A stretch of DNA of 64,000 nt from Pseudomonas defluvii (GTDB lineage Bacteria > Pseudomonadota > Gammaproteobacteria > Pseudomonadales > Pseudomonadaceae). Of the stretch, positions 11,933-21,216 are shown in pieces. The stretch spans positions 1 to 64,000 of the forward strand of contig NZ_MBPN01000013.1 in the NCBI RefSeq assembly GCF_001695625.1. The letters run 5' to 3'. How positions within the stretch are numbered: position 1 is the first letter of the stretch; the number at the start of each line of letters is the position of its first letter. A model generated the notes under the pieces. It was not told the DNA's origin, ran no database searches, and saw only the letters and a program-made list of their open reading frames with translations. A program made the position numbers and the translations under genes.

Positions 11933-12092
11933 AACCCGTTGTTGCGTAGCACTTGAATGCTTGCCGGCCGTCACGGATGACCGTTTTTTTGCTGATGCTG
12001 GCTGCTTGCCAAGGGAGATAAGGATGTCTCCACGTGGCCGATGCGTCTTGCATTGGTACACAGACCTCTACCTTGTTGTGAGACCCTTCCCG

Positions 12093-13718
12093 ATGTTCCT
12101 GCGTAAATCTCTACGGATGCAAATTCTCGCTCTGCTTGGCGGAAGCGTGTTGGCAATGCTGCTGATTGCTCTGGTCTGCTTCCAGTTTCTCTCTGCCAGT
12201 GTGCGTGGATATGGTGAGTTGGTCGATGGGCCGCTACAGGCCTCGCAGCTGATCGATGAGGCCAACCTGCAATTCAAGGTCCAGGTTCAGGAGTGGAAAA
12301 ACGTCCTGCTGCGTGGCAAGCAGCCTGCGGAACTGGATAAGTACTGGCAGCAGTTCCAGGCACGCGAGCAGCAAGTGCAGGACATTCTTGCGCAATTGAT
12401 CAGCAGCAACACACAGGCCTCCGAGCTCCAGGCGCGCCTCTCGCAACTCAAGGACAGCCATCGTCAACTGGGTGCGGCCTATGCCAAAGGCCGCGAAGCC
12501 TTTTTGGCAGCAGGCGGTGATCCTGTTGCAGGCGATCAGGCGGTAAAGGGTGTCGACCGGGCAACCAGTGAGCAGATGAGTGAGTTGGTCAGCCAGTTGC
12601 GCGCGGATGCCAAGGCGCGCGCTACACACATCAGTGAGGCGGCGCAGCGCACGGTCTGGCTGGGGTTGTTGATCATGTTCGGCTCGGCTGTGCTCGTGGG
12701 GCTGCTTAGTGTGTTGCTGGTCAACCGCAACATTGTCGAGCCAATCCGCACGCTGATTGAGTATGTGGCGAACCTCAGTCATGGCCGTTTCGATGCGCGT
12801 GTTGCCAGTGACCGTCAGGATGAGCTTGGGCGCCTGGCGTTAGCGGCCAATACCTTGCGTGATTTCCTTGCCGATACCTTTGGGCGTCTGCAGAGCAACG
12901 CGGTAGACCTTGAGTCGGCCAGCGGCGAGTTGCGGACCATCGCCGGCGGCATGGCTCGTGGCACGGATGACCAGTTTCAGCGCACCGATCAGGTCGCGAC
13001 GGCCATGCATGAAATGTCTGCCACGGCGCAGGAGGTCGCACGCCATGCAGCTGAAGCGGCGCGTGCCGCCGACGAGGCAGATCACAATGCCCAGGCAGGC
13101 GAGCAGGTGATGCAGGCGACGATCGATACGATTGCCGCCGTTAATCAGGAAATTGTCGGTACCGCAGGCGTTATTCGCAATCTGGAGCACGACAGTGCGC
13201 GGATTGGCAAAGTGCTGGAGGTCATTCACGGTATCGCCGAGCAGACTAACCTGCTGGCACTCAACGCGGCCATTGAGGCAGCGCGTGCCGGCGAAGCGGG
13301 CCGTGGTTTTGCGGTCGTTGCCGATGAAGTGCGCAGCCTGGCTCAGCGCACCGGCGCGTCGATTGCCGAGATCAATCAGATCATCAGCGCTGTACAGTCG
13401 GGTGCCATGGAGGCGGTCAAGGCCATTGAGAGCGGTCAGGTGCGCAGTGAGGAGGGGGCCGCGCAAGTTCAACGTGCGGGGCAAATGCTTCAGCGCATCA
13501 CCTTGGCGGTGGAAGCGATCCGCGACATGAACCGGCAGATCGCCACGGCTGCGGAGGAGCAGACCAGCGTGGCCGATGATATCTCGCGCAACCTGGTGGA
13601 AATCACGCGGATTGCGACCGCCAACCAGGAAGCGGTGGAACATACCGAGCAGGCCGGTGGTCGCCTGCACGAGCTGTCCGGGCAACTGGGCGCCGTTACC
13701 GCTCGCCTCAGCGCCTGA
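12093..13718 (+). CDS. Methyl-accepting chemotaxis protein with periplasmic four-helix sensor
   Basis: Transmembrane chemoreceptor of 541 residues, a common length for this class in Pseudomonas. TM1 is near residues 10-33, the periplasmic helical ligand domain about 34-190 (4HB type), TM2 about 191-213, then HAMP. The signalling domain contains [20 protein letters not shown] and ends without a CheR-binding pentapeptide. The ligand is unknown. The upstream Pho-box-like sites suggest induction on phosphate starvation. ATG 12093 is chosen by family length. An in-frame ATG at 12024 with a strong AGGGAG site would add 23 residues, so the true start is open. A strong terminator follows. Confidence 0.93.
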   Translation: MFLRKSLRMQILALLGGSVLAMLLIALVCFQFLSASVRGYGELVDGPLQASQLIDEANLQFKVQVQEWKNVLLRGKQPAELDKYWQQFQAREQQVQDILAQLISSNTQASELQARLSQLKDSHRQLGAAYAKGREAFLAAGGDPVAGDQAVKGVDRATSEQMSELVSQLRADAKARATHISEAAQRTVWLGLLIMFGSAVLVGLLSVLLVNRNIVEPIRTLIEYVANLSHGRFDARVASDRQDELGRLALAANTLRDFLADTFGRLQSNAVDLESASGELRTIAGGMARGTDDQFQRTDQVATAMHEMSATAQEVARHAAEAARAADEADHNAQAGEQVMQATIDTIAAVNQEIVGTAGVIRNLEHDSARIGKVLEVIHGIAEQTNLLALNAAIEAARAGEAGRGFAVVADEVRSLAQRTGASIAEINQIISAVQSGAMEAVKAIESGQVRSEEGAAQVQRAGQMLQRITLAVEAIRDMNRQIATAAEEQTSVADDISRNLVEITRIATANQEAVEHTEQAGGRLHELSGQLGAVTARLSA

Positions 13719-13738
13719 TCGCCACAGGCGGGGGAAAT

Positions 13739-13782
13739 CCGCCACTTGCCAGCCGCTGAGGCGTGGCAATGTGGCGGTTTTT
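13739..13782 (+). terminator. Terminator of the chemoreceptor gene
   Basis: A long hairpin pairs CCGCCAC-TTGCCA (13739-13751) with TGGCAA-T-GTGGCGG, with one bulged T, and is followed by TTTTT (13778-13782). Confidence 0.9.
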
Positions 13783-13850
13783 CGCCATGAAAACCGCTAA
13801 ATATGCGCGGGCTGACACGTTTTAGCCATTGGCCGTTGGTGTAAGTGCAG

Positions 13851-13867
13851 TTGGCCCGCTTCCTGCT
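13851..13867 (+). promoter_or_regulatory. Sigma-54-type promoter candidate upstream of mqo
   Basis: TTGGCCCG-CTTC-CTGCT matches the -24/-12 pattern (consensus TTGGCACG-N4-TTGCW). The invariant GG (13853-13854) and GC (13865-13866) are exactly 10 bases apart. Two less critical bases differ. Transcription would begin near 13878, leaving a leader of about 240 bases before mqo. That leader contains an AACAAAAA stretch (14046-14053) like Hfq/Crc target motifs. No activator site was identified. The rest of 13783-14115 shows no gene. Confidence 0.5.
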
Positions 13868-14115
13868 TTAAGGCGGCGTTGGCTTAGGCCATGCAAGCAC
13901 CCGGCGGTTGCCGCTTCAGATGACCGCACGGCGTGACGACTGTTCCCCGATCCATCGAACAACCCCAGCCGCCAGCCATCGCGCCGGTGTCCAGGCCTGC
14001 TGCCTGAGTACCGGGTCGCCCTCTGCGTTGGCCTGCGCGAGCAAAAACAAAAATCGGGCGTGCACAACGGGGCGAGCGGTCATTGCCAATTACTTCACTT
14101 CAATTGGATTGAACT

Positions 14116-15705
14116 ATGAAAAAAATCCTGCTGACGCTCTTGTGCCTGAGCGTCATCGGTTGCTCCAAGCCCAATGAGCCCGAGAAAACCGTAGACGTGC
14201 TGCTGATCGGCGGCGGCATCATGAGTGCAAGCCTTGGGACCTACCTCAACGAGCTGGAACCTGAATGGTCCATCGACATCTATGAGCGCATGGATAAGGT
14301 TGCCGAAGAAAGCTCCAATGCCTGGAACAACGCCGGTACCGGTCACTCGGCGTTCTGCGAACTGAACTACACCAGCGAAGGTGCCGACGGAACGATCGAT
14401 ATCAGCAAGGCTGTCGGGGTCAATGAGCAGTTCGAGATCTCCAAGCAGTTCTGGGCCTATCAGGTCGAGCGCAATGTGCTGAACAATCCTAAGTCGTTCA
14501 TCAACAATGTGCCGCACATGAGCTTCGTCTGGGGCGACAAGAACGTCGAGTTCCTGAAGAAGCGTCATGCTGCCCTGCAACACAGCTCGTTGTTCCGCGG
14601 CATGGAATACACCGAAGACCACAAGCAGATCGAGCAGTGGGTGCCGCTGGTCATGGAAGGCCGTGCTGCCGACCAGAAGATCGCAGCCACACGCATGCCG
14701 ATCGGCACCGACGTCAACTTTGGTGAGATTACCCGCCAGTTGTTCGCGTCGATGACCCAACACGATAACGTCAAACTGCACGTTCAGCATGAAGTCCGCG
14801 ACATTGTTCGCAATGCAGACAACACCTGGACCGTGGTCGTTGCCGACCTGGCCAACAAAGGCGTCGAAACCAGCGTCAAGGCCAGGTTCGTCTTCATTGG
14901 TGCCGGTGGTGGTGCGCTCAAGTTGCTGCAGAAGTCGGGTATTCCTGAAGCCGAAGGCTATGCAGGCTTCCCGGTCGGCGGTCAATTCCTGATGACGGAC
15001 AACCAGGACATCGTTGCGCGCCACAAGGCCAAGTTGTACGGCAAGGCTTCGGTCGGTGCGCCACCGATGTCGGTTCCGCACCTGGACACCCGAGTGATCG
15101 ATGGCAAGGAAGTGCTGCTGTTCGGTCCGTTCGCCACGTTCTCGACGAAGTTCCTCAAGAATGGCTCGTTGCTTGACATGTTCGCTGCGCTGACCCGCCA
15201 CAACATCATGCCAATGACCCACGCCGGTATCGACAACATCGACCTGAGCACCTACCTGATGGGCCAGTTGATGCTGAGCTTCGAAGACCGCATGGCAGCC
15301 CTGCGTGAGTATTTCCCGAACGCCCGGAACGACGACTGGAAACTGCTTCAGGCCGGTCAGCGGGTTCAGGTTATCAAGAAAGACCCTGTGCACGGCGGTA
15401 TCCTGCAGTTCGGTACCGAAGTGGTTGCGTCCGAGGACGGCACCATCGCGGCACTGCTGGGTGCGTCACCTGGTGCTTCGACTGCTGCGCCGATCATGCT
15501 GAGTGTGTTGGAGAAGACCTTCAAGGACCGTATCAAGACCCCTGCGTGGCAGGCCAAGCTGAAGGAAATCATTCCAACCTATGGCCAGAAGCTCAACAAC
15601 AACCTTGAGCTGACCAACAAGACCCGTGCCTGGAGCAGCGAGCGCTTGCAGCTGAACTTCGTACCGGTATTGCCTGAGGAAGCGCCTACCCAGGCTGCGA
15701 TGTAA
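14116..15705 (+). CDS. mqo: Malate:quinone oxidoreductase with predicted lipoprotein signal
   Basis: FAD enzyme that oxidises malate to oxaloacetate and reduces quinone; 529 residues. The FAD dinucleotide motif [13 protein letters not shown] follows residue 28, with the family segments [33 protein letters not shown] and [13 protein letters not shown]. The first 16 residues are unusual: [16 protein letters not shown] is a short positively charged, hydrophobic leader ending in a lipobox (VIGC), with Ser at +2. Known Mqo enzymes are peripheral proteins on the inner face of the membrane. If the signal is used, this one would be a periplasm-facing lipoprotein. Shine-Dalgarno is weak (GGAT about 9 bases upstream). 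It stands alone, after a sigma-54-like promoter and before a REP element. Confidence 0.95.
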   Translation: MKKILLTLLCLSVIGCSKPNEPEKTVDVLLIGGGIMSASLGTYLNELEPEWSIDIYERMDKVAEESSNAWNNAGTGHSAFCELNYTSEGADGTIDISKAVGVNEQFEISKQFWAYQVERNVLNNPKSFINNVPHMSFVWGDKNVEFLKKRHAALQHSSLFRGMEYTEDHKQIEQWVPLVMEGRAADQKIAATRMPIGTDVNFGEITRQLFASMTQHDNVKLHVQHEVRDIVRNADNTWTVVVADLANKGVETSVKARFVFIGAGGGALKLLQKSGIPEAEGYAGFPVGGQFLMTDNQDIVARHKAKLYGKASVGAPPMSVPHLDTRVIDGKEVLLFGPFATFSTKFLKNGSLLDMFAALTRHNIMPMTHAGIDNIDLSTYLMGQLMLSFEDRMAALREYFPNARNDDWKLLQAGQRVQVIKKDPVHGGILQFGTEVVASEDGTIAALLGASPGASTAAPIMLSVLEKTFKDRIKTPAWQAKLKEIIPTYGQKLNNNLELTNKTRAWSSERLQLNFVPVLPEEAPTQAAM

Positions 15706-15715
15706 GGCACATCAT

Positions 15716-15816
15716 TGGCAAGCCCGCTCCAACAACGGTCGCACAAGGCTGTTGGCGCGGGGCTTGCCAGCGATGCAGGCGCCGCGAACCCGCGGGCACC
15801 CTGCTGATGCCATCGC
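15716..15816. repeat. REP-type palindromic element (single copy)
   Basis: GGCAAGCCCGCTCCAACA at the left and GGGGCTTGCCAGCGATGCA in the middle form an imperfect inverted repeat. They are followed by GCGCCGCGAAC and CTGCTGATGCCATCGC. The same words in the same order make up the 91-bp units at 59190-59756, so both belong to one intergenic repeat family. It separates the convergent mqo and glycine-zipper genes and may stabilise or end both messages. Confidence 0.75.
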
Positions 15817-15826
15817 AGGCGTTGAA

Positions 15827-16201
15827 TCAGTGGCGACGCTTCTTGTTGCCGTCGGCCAGGTTGTTGCCCAGAGCACCACCGGCTGCACCGCCCAGGCCTG
15901 CACCGATGGCCGAGCCGGTGCTACCACCGAGCTTGCCGCCAATCAGCGAGCCACCTGCCGACCCCAGGCCGCCACCCAGCGCTGCCTCGGCTTTGTTGCC
16001 CTTTTTCGCGGCCATTGCGCTGCCCGCTGCACCGCCAACGCCGGCACCGACAGCTGCACCGGTGCTGCCGCCCAGTTTTTGCCCGACAACGTTACCCAGA
16101 ACGCCGCCCAGGCCGCCGCCGATTGCCGTCGTGCCATCGCCCGCCACTGCGCCTTGTGCGCACAGCAGGCCCAGAGTAATGGCGGCAAGAGTCTTACGCA
16201 T
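15827..16201 (-). CDS. Secreted glycine-zipper protein
   Basis: A 124-residue protein with a clear Sec signal peptide (MRKTLAAITLGLLCAQGAVA, cleavage before GDG) and a mature part made almost entirely of GxxxG/GGxxG glycine-zipper repeats, ending in a basic tail (NKKRRH). The mature part is an internal duplication: GQKLGGSTGAAVGAGVGGAAG near the start recurs as GGKLGGSTGSAIGAGLGGAAG, joined by a Lys-rich linker. Such repeats pack helices in membranes and occur in outer-membrane 17-kDa-antigen-like proteins. The exact role is unknown. The start is the ATG giving the signal peptide, with GAGG about 10 bases upstream. Confidence 0.85.
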   Translation of the reverse strand: MRKTLAAITLGLLCAQGAVAGDGTTAIGGGLGGVLGNVVGQKLGGSTGAAVGAGVGGAAGSAMAAKKGNKAEAALGGGLGSAGGSLIGGKLGGSTGSAIGAGLGGAAGGALGNNLADGNKKRRH

Positions 16202-16304
16202 GTGAAACAACCTCAAACAGGAGAAAAGGGCGCGTATTCTGAGGGTGTTCTTCGATGCCGGCAATCGACACTGACCATCGGCGTAGCACGCGAGCCGCCC
16301 TGTT

Positions 16305-16526
16305 TCAGAGGTCTTGGACCGTGCGGACCTGGTCTTTGTTGACGCGGTTGCGCTTGCCGTCCAGTTGCTCGAATTCGTAGAAACCGGACTCATCATCATA
16401 CGTTGGCGTGTCGATGGTCTGGATCTCGCGTCCGTCGTTGAGGGTGATCACGGCTGGCGATGAGCAGCCTGCCAAGGTGCCCAGGCCCAGTGCGAGGAGG
16501 AGCGCAGGGAGTGTTCGTTGGATCAT
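16305..16526 (-). CDS. YgdI/YgdR-family small lipoprotein
   Basis: A 73-residue lipoprotein. The signal peptide ends in the lipobox LAGC (Cys 21), and the mature part is one DUF903/YgdI-YgdR domain (VITLNDGREIQTIDTPTYDDESGFYEFEQ) of small beta-barrel SH3-like fold. Function is unknown in the family. It lies upstream of the glycine-zipper gene on the same strand with a 103-base gap. It is divergent from moaB across about 185 bases in which no other feature was recognised. Confidence 0.88.
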   Translation of the reverse strand: MIQRTLPALLLALGLGTLAGCSSPAVITLNDGREIQTIDTPTYDDESGFYEFEQLDGKRNRVNKDQVRTVQDL

Positions 16527-16712
16527 CGTGTATCTCCAGTCATGGATGGGACGCTGTACGGTTCTTGAGATGCATACCTTTACAGCAAGTTCCTTGTTGA
16601 TTGCAGCATAGCTGTCAGGGGCTGATCGTGGTCAGGGTAGTGCTGGGCGCGAGTTGATGTGGCCTGTGATATAACACCGGGCATGTGTTCCTACCAATGG
16701 ATTCAAGGTCCC

Positions 16713-17252
16713 ATGAAAGCCAAGGCTGATGTACCTTTTGTGCCGCTTAACATCGCGGTGTTGACCGTCAGTGATACCCGTACGCTTGAAACCGATACCT
16801 CGGGTGAGGTGTTTGTCGAACGCCTGACGACGGCCGGGCACGTCCTTGCGGCGCGTGTATTGCTCAAGGACGATCTCTACAAAATCAGGGCTCAGGTCGC
16901 GACCTGGATTGCCGATGAGCAGATTCAAGTGGTGCTGATTACCGGTGGTACAGGGTTTACCGGTCGCGACAGCACGCCCGAAGCGGTGACGTGCTTGCTG
17001 GACAAGCAGGTCGATGGTTTTGGTGAGCTGTTCCGGCACATTTCCTTGGCCGATATCGGCACCTCCACCATACAGTCGCGCGCGCTTGCGGGCCTGGCCA
17101 ATGGCACGCTGGTGTGTTGCCTGCCGGGTTCGACCAATGCATGCCGTACCGGCTGGGACGGCATCCTGGCCGAGCAGTTGGATGCCCGTCATCGCCCGTG
17201 CAATTTTGTAACCCACCTCAAGCAGGCCGAACCCTGCCAGAGCCGTGGCTGA
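16713..17252 (+). CDS. moaB: Molybdenum cofactor protein MoaB
   Basis: MogA/MoaB-family protein of 179 residues, taken to adenylylate molybdopterin before molybdenum insertion. The MoCF-binding motifs are present: [16 protein letters not shown] near residue 15, [18 protein letters not shown] near 79, and a C-terminal [19 protein letters not shown] 16713 has an AAGG site 5-6 bases upstream; an earlier in-frame start (16659) falls in the promoter region. The stop overlaps the GTG start of moeA, so the two are translationally coupled and act in the same pathway. Confidence 0.93.
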   Translation: MKAKADVPFVPLNIAVLTVSDTRTLETDTSGEVFVERLTTAGHVLAARVLLKDDLYKIRAQVATWIADEQIQVVLITGGTGFTGRDSTPEAVTCLLDKQVDGFGELFRHISLADIGTSTIQSRALAGLANGTLVCCLPGSTNACRTGWDGILAEQLDARHRPCNFVTHLKQAEPCQSRG

Positions 17253-18462
17253 GGCCGCGGCGGTGAAGCCGCTGATGTCCGTCGAGCAGGCCCTTGAGCG
17301 CCTGCTGGCGTTGGCCGATAGCACGCCTGTTCGTGAGTATGAACAGGTCCGCCTGGCTGAGGCTGAAGGCCGCGTACTGGCCCGTGAGCTGGTTGCCAGC
17401 CTGGACCTGCCGCCGTGGCCGAACAGCGCCATGGACGGTTATGCCTTGCGCCTGGCCGATTGGCAGGGTGAGCCGCTGGTGGTGAGCCAACGGATATTTG
17501 CCGGTCATGCGCCTGCACCACTGGAGCCCGGCACTTGTGCGCGTATCTTTACCGGTGCGCCAATGCCGGCGGGCGCCGATTGTGTGGAAATGCAGGAAAA
17601 TGCCGAGGTTCTGGCCGATCAGCGGGTGCGCTTCACCCAGTCGTTGCGCGTTGGTCAGAACATTCGTCCTCAAGGCCAGGAAACACGCGCCGGTGAGCAG
17701 GTGCTGGCTGCCGGCACACGCCTGGGGCCTATCGAGTTGGGCTTGGCAGCCTCATTGGGCTGCGCTGAGCTGACGGTGGTTCGGCGTGTGCGGGTAGCGT
17801 TGCTGTCCACCGGTGATGAGTTGGTTGAGCCTGGCTTGCCGTTGGGCCCCGGGCAGATCTACAACAGCAATCGACGGCTGCTGGCGGCCTGGTTGCAGCG
17901 TTTGGGTTGTGAAGTGGTCGACGTCGGCATTCTTGAGGATGACCTGCAGAAGACCCGCGAATGCCTGGGACGTCTCTCTGACGTCGACCTGATCCTCTCT
18001 ACCGGCGGTGTTTCGGTCGGTGAAGCCGACTACCTGGGTATCGCCTTGCGCGAGGAAGGCGAGTTGGGGCTCTGGAAGCTGGGAATCAAGCCAGGCAAGC
18101 CGCTGACCTTCGGGCATTACCGCGGTGTGCCGGTGGTCGGGCTGCCCGGTAACCCTGCGTCGACGCTGGTGACGTTCGGCCTGTTGACCCGTCCCTACCT
18201 GTTGCGCCGCCAGGGTGTTCAGGATGTCGCGCCTCTGCAGTTTGCCGTGCCAGCCGGCTTTGAATGGCCCAAGGCCGGCAGTCGCCGGGAATACCTGCGT
18301 GGGCGAATGGAGCACGGGCAGGCGCGGATCTACAAAAACCAGAGTTCTGGCGTGCTGCGCAGTGCCGCCTGGGCAGAGGGACTGGTCGAGGTTCGTGAGG
18401 GCCAGACGCTCGTGCCAGGCGACATGCTGCAGTTCATTCCGTTGAGCGAATTACTCGGCTGA
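17245..18462 (+). CDS. moeA: Molybdopterin molybdenumtransferase MoeA
   Basis: Inserts molybdate into adenylylated molybdopterin. The 405-residue protein shows the MoeA order: N-terminal domain with SAMDGYAL, then RIFTGAPMPAGAD, the MoCF domain with LLSTGDEL and LSTGGVSVGEADY, then GLPGNPASTLVTF and the C-terminal beta domain. The GTG at 17245 overlaps the end of moaB. An ATG at 17275 is an alternative start, and neither has a good ribosome-binding site. The 3' end overlaps the convergent glycosyltransferase gene by 12 bases. Confidence 0.94.
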   Translation: MAEAAAVKPLMSVEQALERLLALADSTPVREYEQVRLAEAEGRVLARELVASLDLPPWPNSAMDGYALRLADWQGEPLVVSQRIFAGHAPAPLEPGTCARIFTGAPMPAGADCVEMQENAEVLADQRVRFTQSLRVGQNIRPQGQETRAGEQVLAAGTRLGPIELGLAASLGCAELTVVRRVRVALLSTGDELVEPGLPLGPGQIYNSNRRLLAAWLQRLGCEVVDVGILEDDLQKTRECLGRLSDVDLILSTGGVSVGEADYLGIALREEGELGLWKLGIKPGKPLTFGHYRGVPVVGLPGNPASTLVTFGLLTRPYLLRRQGVQDVAPLQFAVPAGFEWPKAGSRREYLRGRMEHGQARIYKNQSSGVLRSAAWAEGLVEVREGQTLVPGDMLQFIPLSELLG

Positions 18463-19698
18463 GCGGCTTAGCAGTGCGCTGTCCAGATCGGCACCACCTG
18501 TTCTGGACAGCGCGCTGAGGCGCGCGTGTACTGCTTCAAGTTGTGCCGCTGCAACGCTCCAGTCGTGCGTTGTACTGACGAACTGGCGAGCAGCGTCCGA
18601 CAGTTGTCGCATGCGCCAGGGTTGGTTGAGCAGTTGGGTAATCATCAAGGCCAGGCCATCGCTGTCGTCGCAGCCCAGGTAGTGTTCGCCATTGTTTACG
18701 GTCAGGCCGGCGACGCCATCGCGGGTAGTGACCACGGGCAGGCCGGCCGCCATGGCTTCCAGCACCTTGACCTTGCAGCCACCTTTATGGCGCAGCGGGG
18801 CGAGGAAAATCGCCGAGTGACGTTGTATGTCGCGCAGGTCGGGCAGGTAGCCGATCCACTCGATACGCGGGTCATTCCAGTGCAATTTCAATTGTTCCGG
18901 CAGGGCATGGCCCGCGATTGCCACGCGAACCGCCGGGTTGCTCAGCCAGACTTTCGGCATGATGTCGTCGAGGGCCCACTCAATGGCATTGAGGTTGGCG
19001 CCGTACTCGAAATTGCCGACAAACAACAGGCGTTGGCTGTGCAGTGCCGGGCTCACAGACTGGTAGTACTCGCAGTCGACGCCATTGATGACCACACGGG
19101 CGGTGCGGCCAGTCATTCGGCTGATCAGGCCGGCGTCGTCTTCACTGACCGCAATCACTTCGCTGGCCTGGCGCAGTACCCGTGTTTCCCAGTACCGGTA
19201 GCGCCAGCGGTCGAATGTATTGAAAGGGCGCAGCCACAAGGGCAGTCGGTCCTGGCGGGCGGCACCGGCAATGGATTCGACGGTGTGCTCACTGATAATG
19301 AACGGCAGTCCGCTCGATTGCAGGGCCTTTTCGAAGGGTTGAAAACTGTAGCTGTGCTCGATCTGTATCACGTCCCAGTGTTCTTGCAGCAAGTGCTCGA
19401 AGCAATGCCGCAGGTGGGGCGCCAGGCCGTTGATACTGGCCCGCATCGGGTAGCTGACATAGAACGCTGCGAGCAGGTTGAGCGGGCTGCGCAGCGGGCG
19501 CCTGGGCAGTACGATCAAGCGCTCGACCCAGGGTTCGAGCGCTTGCCGTGCCGCGTCCCCGAGGGGGACCTTCGATTGCACCAACAAGGTGATGCGGTGG
19601 CCCCGTTGGGCCAGACCGCGTAGCAGGTTGTATTGCCGGGTCTTGCCACCGCTGGTGGTTGGCCAGGGCAGGTTGGGCAGTGTCCAGAGTACGCGCAT
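18451..19698 (-). CDS. GT-B glycosyltransferase, family 4-like
   Basis: A 415-residue cytoplasmic or membrane-associated glycosyltransferase. The N-terminal domain (MRVLWTLPNLPWPTTSGGK, IIQIEHSYSFQPF-type segment) and C-terminal domain (LLFVGNFEYGANLNAIEW, IEWIGYLPDLRDI, PLRHKGGCKVKVLEAMAAGLP) match GT4-type enzymes; the E in KVLEAMAAG is the usual donor-binding glutamate. It follows the GDP-mannose synthesis gene by 63 bases on the same strand. A mannosyl donor is plausible, but the acceptor and product are unknown. No other polysaccharide genes are nearby. Confidence 0.85.
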   Translation of the reverse strand: MRVLWTLPNLPWPTTSGGKTRQYNLLRGLAQRGHRITLLVQSKVPLGDAARQALEPWVERLIVLPRRPLRSPLNLLAAFYVSYPMRASINGLAPHLRHCFEHLLQEHWDVIQIEHSYSFQPFEKALQSSGLPFIISEHTVESIAGAARQDRLPLWLRPFNTFDRWRYRYWETRVLRQASEVIAVSEDDAGLISRMTGRTARVVINGVDCEYYQSVSPALHSQRLLFVGNFEYGANLNAIEWALDDIMPKVWLSNPAVRVAIAGHALPEQLKLHWNDPRIEWIGYLPDLRDIQRHSAIFLAPLRHKGGCKVKVLEAMAAGLPVVTTRDGVAGLTVNNGEHYLGCDDSDGLALMITQLLNQPWRMRQLSDAARQFVSTTHDWSVAAAQLEAVHARLSALSRTGGADLDSALLSRSAE

Positions 19699-19761
19699 GA
19701 ACCCTTTCCTCTATCGCCGGGCGGGTAACGCTGGCCGATATGAAAGGCGCGCCTGCCTGAG

Positions 19762-21216
19762 TCAGCCGATGATCGGCTCTGGGGCGCGTCCGTAAATATC
19801 AGTAAAGCGTACGATGTCGTCCTCGCCCAAATATTCGCCACTTTGTACTTCGATCATCACCAGATCGATGACCCCCGGATTGCGCAGGCGATGGGTGCAG
19901 CCGGGTTTGATGAAGGTTGACTCATTGGTGTCGAGCAAAAATTCTTCTTCGCCGTTGGTCACCATCGCCATTCCGCTGACCACGATCCAGTGTTCACTGC
20001 GGTGATGGTGCATCTGCAGCGACAGCGACGCTTCCGGGCGAACCATGATGCGCTTGATCTTGAAGCGCGGACCTTCCTCCAGCACGGTGTAGGTGCCCCA
20101 AGGACGCGTCACGGTGCGGTGCAGGCGATAGGCGTCATGGCCTTGGCGCTTGAGCTCCTGGGCGATCAACTTGACCTCCTGACTGCGCTGCGCGTCCGCG
20201 ATCAGCAACGCATCGGGCGTATCAATGATGATCAGGTTGTCCAGGCCAAGGCCTCCGACCAGGCGGCGAGGCGAATCGATGTAGCAGTTGCTCACGTCGT
20301 GAAGTACGGTCTCGCCGTTGCATTGGTTGCCGTTGTGATCGCTTTCCTTCAGTTCGCGTACGGCTTGCCAGCATCCGATATCGCTCCAGCCCAGTTCGCT
20401 GGGAAGTACCGCAACCCGTTTTGAGGGCTCCATCACTGCGTAGTCGATGGAGATGTCCGGGACTTGCGCAAAACTGTCAGCATCCAGTTCCAGTTGCAAC
20501 TCACCGTGACCGGTTTTGCTCTGGCTGCGTTCCAGGCATGCGCTTACGGCCGCGAGCAACTGCGGTGCATGCACCTCCAGTTCGTGCAGGATGGCATCCA
20601 CGCGCATGCAGAACATGCCGGCGTTCCACAGGTGCTGGCCTTCGTCCAGGTAGCGTTGTGCGGTGGCTGCGTCAGGCTTTTCAACGAAGCGCGCAACCTG
20701 ATGGCCGTGAGCGCCCAGCGGTTGGCCCTTCTCGATATAGCCAAAGCCGGTTTCCGGGCGGCTGGGGACCAGGCCGAACGTGGTTAGCCAGTGCTGTTCG
20801 GCCAGTTCCCTGGCATGTCCAACGGCGGTTTCGAAGGCCTGCAGATCACTGATCAGATGGTCGGCTGGCAGTACCAGCAGCTGCGCGTCCTCACCGTAGT
20901 GGCGTGCGCAATGCAGGGCGGCGGCGGCAATGGCGGGCGCGGTGTTGCGGCCACAAGGCTCGAGAATGAAGTCCATTGCGACGCGGGCCTGGTTCAGTGC
21001 CCGGTACTCATCCAAGGTGCGGAAGAAAACATCGCGGTTGGTCACGGTCAGCACCCGCTCGACATCCTTCAGGTTACTGGCCCGGATGAAGGTCTTCTGT
21101 AGCAGGCTCTGACCATCTGGCATGCGCATGAATGGCTTGGGCATGGCTTCGCGGGAAACCGGCCAGAGCCTTGTGCCAGCGCCGCCAGCGATGATGCAGG
21201 GAATCAGTACACTCAT
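19762..21216 (-). CDS. Bifunctional mannose-1-phosphate guanylyltransferase / mannose-6-phosphate isomerase (AlgA/PslB type)
   Basis: Type II PMI-GMP enzyme of 484 residues that makes GDP-mannose for surface polysaccharides. The N-terminal nucleotidyltransferase domain has GGAGTRLWPVSR, PKPF, the FVEKPD motif and WNAGMF. The C-terminal cupin carries the isomerase signature QMHHHRSEHW with metal-binding histidines. ATG 21216 gives the family N-terminus MSVLIPCIIAGG. A longer frame (to 21294) runs through a leader hairpin. It is upstream of the glycosyltransferase, probably as a two-gene operon. Whether it serves alginate, Psl or another glycan cannot be told here. Confidence 0.93.
   Translation of the reverse strand: MSVLIPCIIAGGAGTRLWPVSREAMPKPFMRMPDGQSLLQKTFIRASNLKDVERVLTVTNRDVFFRTLDEYRALNQARVAMDFILEPCGRNTAPAIAAAALHCARHYGEDAQLLVLPADHLISDLQAFETAVGHARELAEQHWLTTFGLVPSRPETGFGYIEKGQPLGAHGHQVARFVEKPDAATAQRYLDEGQHLWNAGMFCMRVDAILHELEVHAPQLLAAVSACLERSQSKTGHGELQLELDADSFAQVPDISIDYAVMEPSKRVAVLPSELGWSDIGCWQAVRELKESDHNGNQCNGETVLHDVSNCYIDSPRRLVGGLGLDNLIIIDTPDALLIADAQRSQEVKLIAQELKRQGHDAYRLHRTVTRPWGTYTVLEEGPRFKIKRIMVRPEASLSLQMHHHRSEHWIVVSGMAMVTNGEEEFLLDTNESTFIKPGCTHRLRNPGVIDLVMIEVQSGEYLGEDDIVRFTDIYGRAPEPIIG

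Noticed and set aside
14041-14060. Crc-sequestering small RNA (CrcZ/Y-like) before mqo
   Set aside because: Only one A-rich CA-type motif is present, while CrcZ/CrcY have several, and no terminator follows; it is treated as part of a leader.
16202-16304. A single longer gene joining the small lipoprotein and glycine-zipper frames
   Set aside because: Each has its own signal peptide and start; the overlapping long frame merely extends upstream of the zipper gene's true ATG.
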